Shown here piece after piece: positions 1-5,831 of a stretch of DNA of 9,637 nt. Both the position numbers and the translations under genes were made by a program. The DNA is from Bacillota bacterium (GTDB taxonomy: Bacteria > Bacillota > Bacilli > Alicyclobacillales > SLC66). The stretch covers positions 1 through 9,637 of the forward strand of contig JAJZZT010000379.1 of the NCBI GenBank assembly GCA_021797415.1, written 5' to 3'. The notes beneath the pieces were generated by a model. It was not told the DNA's origin. It saw only the letters and a list, made by a program, of their open reading frames with translations, and did no database searches. How positions within the stretch are numbered: the first letter of the stretch is position 1; each line of letters begins with the position of its first letter.

Positions 1-21
1 GACAGGCTGCCACATGCCTCT

Positions 22-195
22 TATAGAGGTTGTTCAAAAAGGGGTCAGAACTCCCCGGCGCATTGCTGCGTCATCGCCAGAAATTCTCCCTCACGTACCC
101 GAAAACGTACGCTCGGTCCGCATTTCTGGCTGCTTCCTTGCACTGCGCGAATCTTACCTGACCCCTTTTTGAATACGTTCATATAGAGGTTGTTC
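22..195. repeat. MITE-like hairpin element with perfect 16-bp terminal inverted repeats
   Basis: The arm TTCAAAAAGGGGTCAG at 33-48 is matched by its exact reverse complement at 158-173. Inside lie CCAGAAAT (77-84) against ATTTCTGG (122-129) and CGTAC (94-98) against GTACG (107-111), so the whole unit can fold into one long imperfect hairpin. A 14-bp direct repeat, TATAGAGGTTGTTC, lies at 22-35 and 182-195. It could be a target duplication or the head of a second truncated copy. There is no transposase, so any movement would depend on an enzyme encoded elsewhere. Since each strand reads CCCCTTTTTGAA at the end of the stem, it might also stop transcription from either side. The repeat geometry is seen directly; mobility is inferred. 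Confidence 0.7.
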
Positions 196-201
196 TCATA
201 C

Positions 202-235
202 TGTCCCGGCTCAGGAGCGAAGGGAGACCGGGACA
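202..235. terminator. GC-rich hairpin downstream of the minus-strand kinase (possible terminator)
   Basis: TGTCCCGG at 202-209 pairs perfectly with CCGGGACA at 228-235 around an 18-nt loop. It lies beyond the 3' end of the minus-strand kinase, and the stop codon of the small candidate ORF falls inside the loop. There is no T-run on either side, so an intrinsic terminator is only a weak call; the neighbouring long hairpin at 33-173 may serve instead. Confidence 0.25.
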
Positions 236-354
236 TCGTTCTCAAACCTCGGCTTGAAGTACAATCCCTCCACCTCCTCTGTGCGCACTCTCAGCGCTCT
301 GTCCAAGCACTGTGCGATCCGTCGTACGCAGGCCCGCTCCGAATCAAGCGGCAT
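211..354 (-). CDS. Small hypothetical ORF (47 aa), possible
   Basis: An ATG at 354 opens 47 codons ending with TGA at 211. The product is charged and soluble-looking, with a tail containing EEVEGLYFKPRFEN. Third codon positions are mostly G or C, which fits real coding use in this GC-rich stretch. Against it, the only Shine-Dalgarno-like string (GGAG) sits about 3 nt before the ATG, which is too close, and I recognise no family. It starts 67 nt after the stop of the APH(6)-like gene on the same strand and would be co-transcribed with it. It could instead be a decayed remnant of a longer gene, because the same frame is open upstream into the kinase region. Confidence 0.3.
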   Translation of the reverse strand: MPLDSERACVRRIAQCLDRALRVRTEEVEGLYFKPRFENDVPVSLRS

Positions 355-421
355 GATCTCCGGAGAACAGGACTGCCGCGGAGCGCCCGGACCAGCGGAG
401 GCGCGGATCTGACCTGCACCG

Positions 422-1480
422 TCACACAGGACAGGCGGCAAAGCGCTCCGCGATCCGTATGCCCTCGCCCCAGTCGCCGCCGTGTTCCAGGCTCCAACAG
501 GCTTCAAGGACACCGCGCGCCACGCCCCATTGTGCAATGCGCGACGGATCGAGGCCGAGGCGGCTCGCCAAAAGCGCAATGCGACTCCTCAGCACGACGG
601 ACGGATCGCCGCCGCGCGCCGGATAATTCAGCAGATACTGGATCACGTCGAAGTGCGCGTCGCCAACGATTCCTTTCGGATCAATGACGGCCCACTCCGC
701 CGCTCTCTCCTGCGCCACCCGCTGCAGACTGTCGTGCTGCCGCAGGGTATTGTCGCGGCGCAGGATGTCGTGCTGCCGCAGGGTGTTGCCCGTTCGCAGA
801 CCGCCGGCGCGGCGCAGGATGTTTCCGTGATGCAGGTCGCCGTGCAGCAACACGCCCTCGCCGGTGGAGGAAACGAGTTCCGCCAAGGCATCCCCCGCAC
901 GCTCCACCCACCTGCCCGGCAAGGGCCCACCGCCCCCGACGCCCCCGACGAAACGCTGGCTGTAGCGCGCCAGAGCCGCAAAGTGCTCTTCGATGGACGG
1001 AAAGCCAGCCCCTGCCCGAGCCAGCTCCGGGCTGCCGCCGCGATGCAAGCTGGAATCCGCAAAGGGAGGGCCGTGCAGGCGCCGGAACACGCGCGAGAAG
1101 ATCTCCGTGGCCAGTCGGTCGTCTTCGATCGCGGACAGCGGCGTCCCCGGTTCGACGCGTTCCAGCAGCAGGGCGCCTGCTTCCTCGTCCGCATCCAGCA
1201 CCCGGACCGCCCCGCGCCCGGCGAACTCCGCCAGCGCGCGCCGTTCCCGGACCAATTCGTCTCGCGAAAATCCGATCTTCAAGACAGCGGACACACCGTC
1301 GCGCCGCCTGGCCCGCACGACCAGATTCCACGACAGGTTCGCAAAAGAAGAAGTCTCCAGATGGACGGCGAAACGGGTCGCACACCTGTCCAGCAACGCA
1401 GGCAAACCGTCTGCCCACGCCTCGCCCGCACGGCCGTGCAGAGCGCCCATTCTCGCCACAAACGTCTCCGGGATGATCAC
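422..1480 (-). CDS. Streptomycin 6-kinase/APH(6)-family phosphotransferase with internal repeat insertion
   Basis: Predicted cytosolic kinase of 352 aa that would transfer phosphate from ATP to a small hydroxylated substrate, by family an aminoglycoside (APH(6)/hydroxyurea kinase group). Visible landmarks are SAVLKIGF (nucleotide-site Lys about 68), DELVRERRAL (Glu about 79), the APH(6)-like stretch ALLLERVEPGTPL, the Brenner motif HGDLHHGN (213-220, catalytic Asp 215) and the metal-binding IDPKGIVGD (Asp 267). The frame is open upstream to 1786, but homology begins at VIIPETF, so I place the start at GTG 1480, with a G-rich ribosome-binding-like stretch upstream. The upstream extension is transporter-remnant sequence read out of frame. 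Between the Brenner Asn and the DPKG Asp there are 47 residues rather than about 13. The excess is three 12-residue repeats, and whether the enzyme still works is unclear. Streptomycin resistance is not shown by the sequence; chromosomal members often have unknown substrates. Confidence 0.85.
   Translation of the reverse strand: MIIPETFVARMGALHGRAGEAWADGLPALLDRCATRFAVHLETSSFANLSWNLVVRARRRDGVSAVLKIGFSRDELVRERRALAEFAGRGAVRVLDADEEAGALLLERVEPGTPLSAIEDDRLATEIFSRVFRRLHGPPFADSSLHRGGSPELARAGAGFPSIEEHFAALARYSQRFVGGVGGGGPLPGRWVERAGDALAELVSSTGEGVLLHGDLHHGNILRRAGGLRTGNTLRQHDILRRDNTLRQHDSLQRVAQERAAEWAVIDPKGIVGDAHFDVIQYLLNYPARGGDPSVVLRSRIALLASRLGLDPSRIAQWGVARGVLEACWSLEHGGDWGEGIRIAERFAACPV
716..823 (-). repeat. 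Three 36-bp in-frame tandem repeats in the kinase catalytic loop
   Basis: Units are 788-823, 752-787 and 716-751 in coding order. They encode NILRRAGGLRTG, NTLRQHDILRRD and NTLRQHDSLQRV, i.e. an N-x-L-R ... L-x-R pattern of 12 residues. The last two units match at 28 of 36 bases with a 19-base identical run; the first matches the second at 21 of 36. The first Asn is the conserved Asn of the Brenner motif, so the array grew directly out of the catalytic loop. Confidence 0.85.
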
Positions 1481-1505
1481 CCGCGCATCCCACCCCCCGT
1501 GAAAC

Positions 1506-1689
1506 TCATCCGAACATCCCGAGCAACACAACGCCCGCGTTGATGATCGCCGCCGCCGCGATCCGCCGGGCGCTCTGCCCTTCCTTTCAGCACAGCGATA
1601 CCCAGAATCGCGCCAAATACGATGCCGATCTCCCGCATGGGCGCGAATTGCGCAAGCGGCAGCCCCTGACCCCATGACGAGAAAAATGC
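1506..1689 (-). pseudogene. C-terminal remnant of an EamA/DMT-type transporter, frameshifted
   Basis: Reading leftward from 1689, one frame gives WGQGLPLAQFAPMREIGIVF and then GAILGIAVLK, which resembles the last two membrane helices of EamA (drug/metabolite transporter) permeases. The match then moves to another frame, giving KEGQSARRIAAAAII and NAGVVLLGMFG followed by TGA at 1506-1508. The frames join if one base is removed near 1585-1590 (an AAAGGAAGGG tract). The remaining roughly 80% of an EamA protein is absent, and a stop codon lies just upstream at 1714-1716. The remnant ends 25 nt before the kinase start, so an intact ancestor may have been co-transcribed with the kinase. Family assignment is from pattern recognition and is moderately sure. 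Confidence 0.65.
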
Positions 1690-1862
1690 CGACAGCGAGC
1701 AAAAAACCCCTCCTCAGGGAGATGGATTGAGGCGCATCTCCACACCGGTCAGACGGCAGGCTGCGAATTCGCGCAATCGGATCCAAACCCTGTACATACT
1801 AGCGCATCTGTACCTCGCCATCTGCGGCGCCTGATCGAATGCGCTTTTCCATGATTCGCTGG

Positions 1863-1881
1863 TGTGCGGATGCGCCGCACA
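1863..1881 (-). terminator. Hairpin just after the DUF2164 gene (weak terminator candidate)
   Basis: TGTGCGG and CCGCACA pair around a 5-nt loop 8 nt beyond the minus-strand DUF2164 stop. No T-tract follows on the minus strand, so a Rho-independent role is doubtful. Confidence 0.2.
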
Positions 1882-1889
1882 TGGCGGTC

Positions 1890-2141
1890 TCACCTGCGCT
1901 CCGACCAGTCCAGCGGCTGTTCCAGCGCGTAGATCTCCTCCTCGACCCGTTCCATCTGCTGCATGACGACGGCGCGGGCGTCGCCTATCGCCTGGTTGTA
2001 AATGAGCGGCCCGAGTTGCTTCAGCATGAAATCCAGGAGATTCTCCGCGGCGAGATTGCCTATTTCCATGGACATTTCCGCCGCAACATACTCCCGGATA
2101 CTGTCTGTCAACACGGTCTTGCGTTCCCGGGGAATTTTCAT
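1890..2141 (-). CDS. DUF2164 family protein
   Basis: 83-aa soluble protein. The start at ATG 2141 gives MKIPRERK, which fits the usual short N-terminus of DUF2164; in-frame GTGs at 2144 and 2150 are alternatives, and a GAGG lies about 12 nt before the ATG. The family signature is clear: EIGNLAAENLLDFML followed by KQLGPLIYNQAI, then an acidic, helical C-terminal tail with EEEIYALEQ. The molecular function of DUF2164 is unknown. The gene lies 102 nt downstream of the DinB-like gene on the same strand and could share its transcript, although a small hairpin (2190-2204) and a 10-bp palindrome (2226-2235) lie between them. The tail after the family core is slightly longer than in a minimal DUF2164 protein. 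Confidence 0.85.
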   Translation of the reverse strand: MKIPRERKTVLTDSIREYVAAEMSMEIGNLAAENLLDFMLKQLGPLIYNQAIGDARAVVMQQMERVEEEIYALEQPLDWSERR

Positions 2142-2243
2142 CACGATCACCCGCCTCAACCCCTCAACCAAGAGTACTCGCCGGCATCCTGTCCCCCAGG
2201 GACATGTGATAAAGCCGACTGAACAGGTGATCACCCCGGCAAA

Positions 2244-2864
2244 TCACAGAAAAGACCGGTTCTCGATCAGCCGTCTCAATTCCCGCTCGTTCACCCCGTT
2301 TTGACAGAAGCGAAACGACACGGACGCCATCACCTGCGCCCGATCTACAATCTGTCCCAGGTGGTGCCCCGTATGCTCGACCACGTGGAACAGGTGATGC
2401 ATGTCGTCGTCCTTACAGTTTTGCGGCGGCATCCGCCCCATGACTTCGCGCCATCCGTGAAACACGGACTCGACGATCGTCTCCAGTGCGTCGGGTGAGA
2501 GGTCAACGTCCGGAAAATGATCCTCGATTCCCTGCTCCGCACCAGCGTTGCCTGCCATCGCAGCTTCCGCCGCCCGTTCCGTCGCGCATTCCGCCGCCCG
2601 TTCCGTCGCGCATTCCGCCCCGCATTCCGCCCCGCATCTCTCCGTCCATCTTGCGGCGCTGCGGCGCACATGCTCCACAATGTGCAGGACAATCCCGCCC
2701 GTGGAATTTGCCGACACGGACGGATGTCTCCACAGCTGCTCCTGATCCATCGTCCGGATGGCCCGCAGAAGTTTGATCAGGTAGTGATCCGTCATCCGGT
2801 GCGTGGAGATACGGAGAAACAGGTCCATGTCCACCGCATTCTGGTCCGGCCGTTCCTGCTCCAT
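2244..2864 (-). CDS. DinB-like (DUF1572-type) four-helix-bundle protein with tandem-repeat insert
   Basis: 206-aa predicted cytosolic protein. The pattern fits the DinB/YfiT metal-binding helical bundle: an N-terminal helix with MTDHYLIKLLRAIRTMDQEQ, then GGIVLHIVEHVRR (His 61, His 65) and, near the end, HLFHVVEHTGHHLGQI (residues 157-172, several His). Such proteins bind a divalent metal and in some relatives act as thiol-dependent transferases; the activity here cannot be read from sequence. Start ATG 2864 has GAGGAG about 12 nt upstream, which is rather long spacing. Residues 77-100 are six 4-residue repeats (CGAE, CATE, RAAE variants) encoded by 12-bp tandem repeats, inserted between the first and second His-bearing parts, and they introduce four Cys. 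The gene is divergent from the plus-strand kinase at 3000 and upstream of DUF2164. Confidence 0.8.
   Translation of the reverse strand: MEQERPDQNAVDMDLFLRISTHRMTDHYLIKLLRAIRTMDQEQLWRHPSVSANSTGGIVLHIVEHVRRSAARWTERCGAECGAECATERAAECATERAAEAAMAGNAGAEQGIEDHFPDVDLSPDALETIVESVFHGWREVMGRMPPQNCKDDDMHHLFHVVEHTGHHLGQIVDRAQVMASVSFRFCQNGVNERELRRLIENRSFL
2565..2636 (-). repeat. Six 12-bp in-frame tandem repeats within the DinB-like gene
   Basis: Plus-strand units in order are TTCCGCCGCCCG, TTCCGTCGCGCA, the same two again, then TTCCGCCCCGCA twice. Thus 2565-2588 and 2589-2612 are perfect 24-bp copies, and 2613-2624 and 2625-2636 are perfect 12-bp copies. In coding order the protein is CGAE, CGAE, CATE, RAAE, CATE, RAAE. 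The perfect copies point to recent slippage or duplication. Confidence 0.9.
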
Positions 2865-2950
2865 GCGATCGTGCCGCTCCTCTCGCGCAACCGTTCATCA
2901 ACACCACTGCAAACATAGCACAATTTTACCTCGTAACCGCCTGCGTCAGA

Positions 2951-2979
2951 TTGACCAGGAAAAATAATCGGATTATGAT
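2951..2979 (+). promoter_or_regulatory. Sigma-A-type promoter for the plus-strand APH-fold kinase
   Basis: TTGACC (2951-2956) and TATGAT (2974-2979) are separated by 17 nt; each box differs from the consensus TTGACA/TATAAT at one position. It lies in the divergent region between the DinB-like gene and the kinase at 3000. Expected transcription start is about 2986, leaving a very short leader if translation begins at TTG 3000. Confidence 0.7.
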
Positions 2980-2999
2980 ATTGAAGCGACCGGGAGCGC

Positions 3000-3998
3000 T
3001 TGGGGATCAGCGTCTTGTATCGCGCGAACCGTCCCCTAGTCGCTGCCCCGCGTCCGCCGGATCGGGAGGTGAACCATCCACTGGAACTGGATCTGAAACT
3101 CGTGCAGGAGCGCATCGGGCCGCTGGCTTCCGCCGTCTCCCTGGAGGAGATCAAAAGGGGCTTCTCCGCCGATCGAAAGTATCGCGTGGTGACAGGAGAA
3201 GGAAGCGTGTTCCTGTTGCGCGTGAATTTGTTGTCGGACTGGCCCCGCAAACAGGATGAATTCTATATTTTGCAACAGATGCAACACTATCGCGTCAAAT
3301 CCCCGCGTCCAATCTGCGCGGGCCAACTCCCGGATCTGCAACTCTGCTACTATGTCGTGTCATATATAGAAGGAGAAGATGCGGAGCGCTCGCTCGCCGC
3401 GTATTCACAGCAGGTTCAGTTTGAGATCGGCGCGGCGGCGGGCCGCGATCTGCGCCGGATGCACCGGCACTCCGCCCCGCCCGGAATCGCGCCGTGGCGC
3501 GAACGGCTCCTGCGCAAGCACGGGAGGTATGTCGCGGCCTACCGGGAAAGCGGTGTCACACTCAGGCACGCCGACCGGGTGCTGGCGTTTATTGCGGATC
3601 ATCTGCGCCATATTCCGTTCGGGACAGGCGTCTTCCAGCATGACGACTTCCATGTCGGCAACCTGATCGTCTGCGACGGAACGTACGCCGGCGTGATTGA
3701 CTTCAACCGTTACGATTGGGGAGATCCCGTTCATGATCTGTTGAAGATCGGCTTTTTCAGCCGGCCGGTCAGCATCGCGTTTTGCAATGGACAACTGCAC
3801 GGGTACTTTGCCGACAAGCGTCCATCGGAGCATTTCTGGGAGACCTACGCCGTCTATGTCGCGATGAGCGTCTTTGCCAGCGTCGTGTGGACCATGAAAA
3901 CCGTGCCGGATGAGCTGGATGCGATGCTGGAGCGGCTGAACGGGGTGATCGAAGATCACAGGCGGTTCACATCGGCCAAACCCGTCTGGGCAGAGTGA
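3000..3998 (+). CDS. APH-fold phosphotransferase (aminoglycoside phosphotransferase/choline kinase-like)
   Basis: 332 aa if started at TTG 3000, or 309 aa from GTG 3069 (VNHPLELDLKL), which fits the usual domain boundary better. Neither start has a well-spaced ribosome binding site. Domain order is typical: N-lobe strands including KYRVVTGEGSVFLLRV (Arg where many kinases have the ATP-site Lys), hinge YYVVSYIEGEDAE, the Brenner motif variant HDDFHVGN (214-221, catalytic Asp 216 by alignment) and the metal-binding GVIDFNRYDWGDPVHDL (Asp 234). Asn-to-Asp spacing is 13 residues, the normal value, in contrast to the expanded kinase at 422-1480. The protein is soluble. The substrate is unknown; the family includes aminoglycoside, macrolide, homoserine and choline kinases. 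Transcription is probably driven by the promoter at 2951-2979. No clear terminator follows. Confidence 0.85.
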   Translation: MGISVLYRANRPLVAAPRPPDREVNHPLELDLKLVQERIGPLASAVSLEEIKRGFSADRKYRVVTGEGSVFLLRVNLLSDWPRKQDEFYILQQMQHYRVKSPRPICAGQLPDLQLCYYVVSYIEGEDAERSLAAYSQQVQFEIGAAAGRDLRRMHRHSAPPGIAPWRERLLRKHGRYVAAYRESGVTLRHADRVLAFIADHLRHIPFGTGVFQHDDFHVGNLIVCDGTYAGVIDFNRYDWGDPVHDLLKIGFFSRPVSIAFCNGQLHGYFADKRPSEHFWETYAVYVAMSVFASVVWTMKTVPDELDAMLERLNGVIEDHRRFTSAKPVWAE

Positions 3999-4243
3999 TA
4001 TAGGGACTGAATTCACCGGATGGGGGCCCAATGGCACTGTAACCTATTTGCATGTAGCACCGTCTATACCGCAATGGAGAGGTTTTCTAACGGTGAAGGA
4101 GTGAACCCTTGATGCAGCCGGTCCGCATCATGTTCTGGCGCTGCGGTTCACCAGTTCGCACATGATCACCGCACGACAAGGCTGGACCGCGGTTGTGTAG
4201 AATTCATTCATATCACCACTGGGTTTTTGGAGGATGTGAGCAT
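3999..4243 (+). other. Intergenic region before the aspartic-protease-like gene
   Basis: 245 nt with no supported gene. A 17-codon ORF (ATG 4112 to TGA 4163) has a GAAGGAG about 10 nt upstream but codes nothing recognisable. TAGAAT at 4198-4203 could be a -10 box for the following gene, without a convincing -35. A GGAGG at 4229-4233 is that gene's ribosome binding site. I see no intrinsic terminator for the preceding kinase. Confidence 0.4.
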
Positions 4244-5128
4244 GTGGCCGAATTCACAAAACTTCCAGCGAACTTTATTGCAAATCGGATATTTGTTCAG
4301 CCCATAACAACAGAGGGAGTCCGAATGACATTTTACACCGACACGGGCGGCGGTGGTATGTTCATTGAACCGGCTACGGTAAAGCGGTTAGGCTTATCGG
4401 TTAGGAAGAGAATGGCCGACAACACCGAGTATGAAGTAGTAACCTTCCCGCAGTTTCGCCCAAATGCGTATATACCGGCAGGAAAAAAAAGCAATGATCT
4501 CTTCCTGATTGCCGGAAGGGATGAATCAAGAGACGGCTTCCTGGGACAATCCTGGTTTGCAGATCGCGTCTGGAAGTTTGACTACATTGAACGACAACTG
4601 GCATTCCACGAAGCGGGGAATCTATCGCAACCACTGGACAATCACTGTTGTCTTCTCGGTTTTCTGACGAACGATCAGGGGGAGAAACAGAATTCCTTTG
4701 CCCGAATTCAGGCAACCATCGATGGTGACCGCTTGGACTTTCTATTCGATACAGGGGCGACAGTCAGCCTGACGGAGACTTCCACAAATCGCTATTTGAA
4801 TGGTGGGGAATCGGAACAGAAACTGCGGGGCGCGAGTTTTATTGCGAATTCGATATTCGAAACGTGGACAGCAAGACATCCCGACTGGTTGGTGATTGAC
4901 CACGCTGACGCGTACATGAACGAATCCATCATCGAAGTGCCAGTGGTACGGATTGCCGGATATGATGTCGGACCTGTCTGGTTCACCAAACGTCCGGACC
5001 ATAATTTCCATAATTATATGTCCCAGTGGATGGACAAACGAGTGGATGGGGCTTTGGGAGGATCGTTGTTCAAATATTTTTCCATAACCATTGACTATCC
5101 AAATTCATTCGCCTGTTTCAAACGCTGA
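4244..5128 (+). CDS. Two-domain retropepsin-like aspartic protease candidate (two DTG motifs in one chain)
   Basis: 294 aa from GTG 4244, chosen because GGAGG (4229-4233) lies 10 nt upstream; the frame is open further up but only from a TTG with no binding site. Two retropepsin-like halves are visible. Half 1 has FYTDTGGGGMF (Asp 33) and ends with DGFLGQSWF then WKFDYIERQLAF. Half 2 has LDFLFDTGATVSLT (Asp 169) and ends with DGALGGSLFKYF then ITIDYPNSF. Each half thus has the active-site DTG, the later hydrophobic-hydrophobic-Gly motif and a final strand. The first half has Gly after DTG where Ala/Ser is usual. Bacterial members of this superfamily commonly carry one domain and act as dimers; here both catalytic Asp could come from one chain, as in pepsin. 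No signal peptide or membrane segment is seen, so it is probably cytosolic. It is followed 40 nt later by a membrane protein gene, probably co-transcribed. Confidence 0.7.
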   Translation: MAEFTKLPANFIANRIFVQPITTEGVRMTFYTDTGGGGMFIEPATVKRLGLSVRKRMADNTEYEVVTFPQFRPNAYIPAGKKSNDLFLIAGRDESRDGFLGQSWFADRVWKFDYIERQLAFHEAGNLSQPLDNHCCLLGFLTNDQGEKQNSFARIQATIDGDRLDFLFDTGATVSLTETSTNRYLNGGESEQKLRGASFIANSIFETWTARHPDWLVIDHADAYMNESIIEVPVVRIAGYDVGPVWFTKRPDHNFHNYMSQWMDKRVDGALGGSLFKYFSITIDYPNSFACFKR

Positions 5129-5168
5129 CCCATAAGGAACCATTGTGTCGCCGAAAGGAGTGTTCAGC

Positions 5169-5696
5169 ATGAAAAAGCTATGGCTCGCCATAGGCATTAT
5201 CACGCTTGTCTTTGTGGGATGGATCACCATCCGCACGTATCCACGGCATATTTCTCTCTCCCTCAAGGGCGTCCAGTATAAACTGGGATCGCCACGGCAA
5301 GGGGTAACCCCCGTTACACTTCAACTCAACGGAACATTGCACCCGTCCATATTTGGAAGCCGGAGTTTTGTCGGCGCCGTGAATGTGTTGGGTTCGAACC
5401 TTCTGGATAAAATACATGGAAAGACGCTGGACATTGTGTTTAATCAAAATTTAGGAGGCCAAATAGTCCATTTTAATCCAAACGAACAACAGTTCTATGT
5501 CTACGGTGAATTGTATCCAAATACGAAGTTCACAACGTTCACGATTGCGGTTTTTCAGCGCGAAAAGGGCGGATCTGGGTGGAGTGGCGCAAGTGGACTT
5601 ATGATATCCGCACCAGCTCAAACCCGGTCACAGGCCCTGCAAATCTCAAATGAACTCATGAAAGCATTATTATTGCCAGGACATCCGCTGAGATGA
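5169..5696 (+). CDS. Hypothetical membrane-anchored protein (175 aa)
   Basis: Start ATG 5169 is preceded by AAAGGAG with 8-nt spacing; an upstream in-frame GTG at 5145 is less likely. The N-terminus MKKLWLAIGIITLVFVGW is a single membrane segment or uncleaved signal anchor with a Lys-Lys flank, so the remaining roughly 150 residues should lie outside the membrane. That part is rich in beta-forming residues (SLSLKGVQYKLG, VTLQLNGTLHPSIFG, TFTIAVFQREKGG). I recognise no family. The motif-poor beta-rich ectodomain resembles many small Gram-positive lipid-free surface anchors only in general form. It sits 40 nt after the aspartic-protease-like gene and is AT-rich: 5401-5520 is 35% G+C by direct count, against 72% at 1021-1080. 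Confidence 0.75.
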   Translation: MKKLWLAIGIITLVFVGWITIRTYPRHISLSLKGVQYKLGSPRQGVTPVTLQLNGTLHPSIFGSRSFVGAVNVLGSNLLDKIHGKTLDIVFNQNLGGQIVHFNPNEQQFYVYGELYPNTKFTTFTIAVFQREKGGSGWSGASGLMISAPAQTRSQALQISNELMKALLLPGHPLR

Positions 5697-5793
5697 CTTG
5701 ATGGACGCGCTGGTTCCCCTTGAGACACTGGGCCGCTTGGCGATCGGACTCCCTTGTGCCGCTCTGTAACCTTCCCTGGAGAGTTCGCGTCTT

Positions 5794-5820
5794 AATAGAG
5801 CCTGTTCAAAAAGAGGGGAT
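5794..5820 (+). repeat. Partial copy of the 22-195 element head in the 5' leader of the propeller gene
   Basis: ATAGAG-CC-TGTTCAAAAAG at 5795-5813, followed by AGGGG, matches ATAGAG-GT-TGTTCAAAAAG at 23-41, followed by GGG. There is no matching right arm nearby. It ends about 11 nt before the ATG of the propeller gene, so it lies in or next to that gene's leader. Confidence 0.55.
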
Positions 5821-5831
5821 ATGGAGAAACC

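Noticed and set aside
45..245. 66-codon minus-strand ORF across the terminal repeat element
   Set aside because: It is formed by the hairpin element itself and has no coding-like features.
482..1543. 353-codon plus-strand ORF opposite the APH(6)-like kinase
   Set aside because: Shadow of the kinase: the product is Arg/Pro/Gln-rich low complexity with no motif, whereas the minus strand carries HGDLHHGN and IDPKG.
2226..2235. GGTGATCACC palindrome as an operator
   Set aside because: A 10-bp palindrome between two minus-strand genes with no promoter nearby; not enough to call a binding site.
4112..4165. Short 17-codon ORF with a GAAGGAG upstream
   Set aside because: Too short, no recognisable product and no neighbour logic; the Shine-Dalgarno-like string could be chance.
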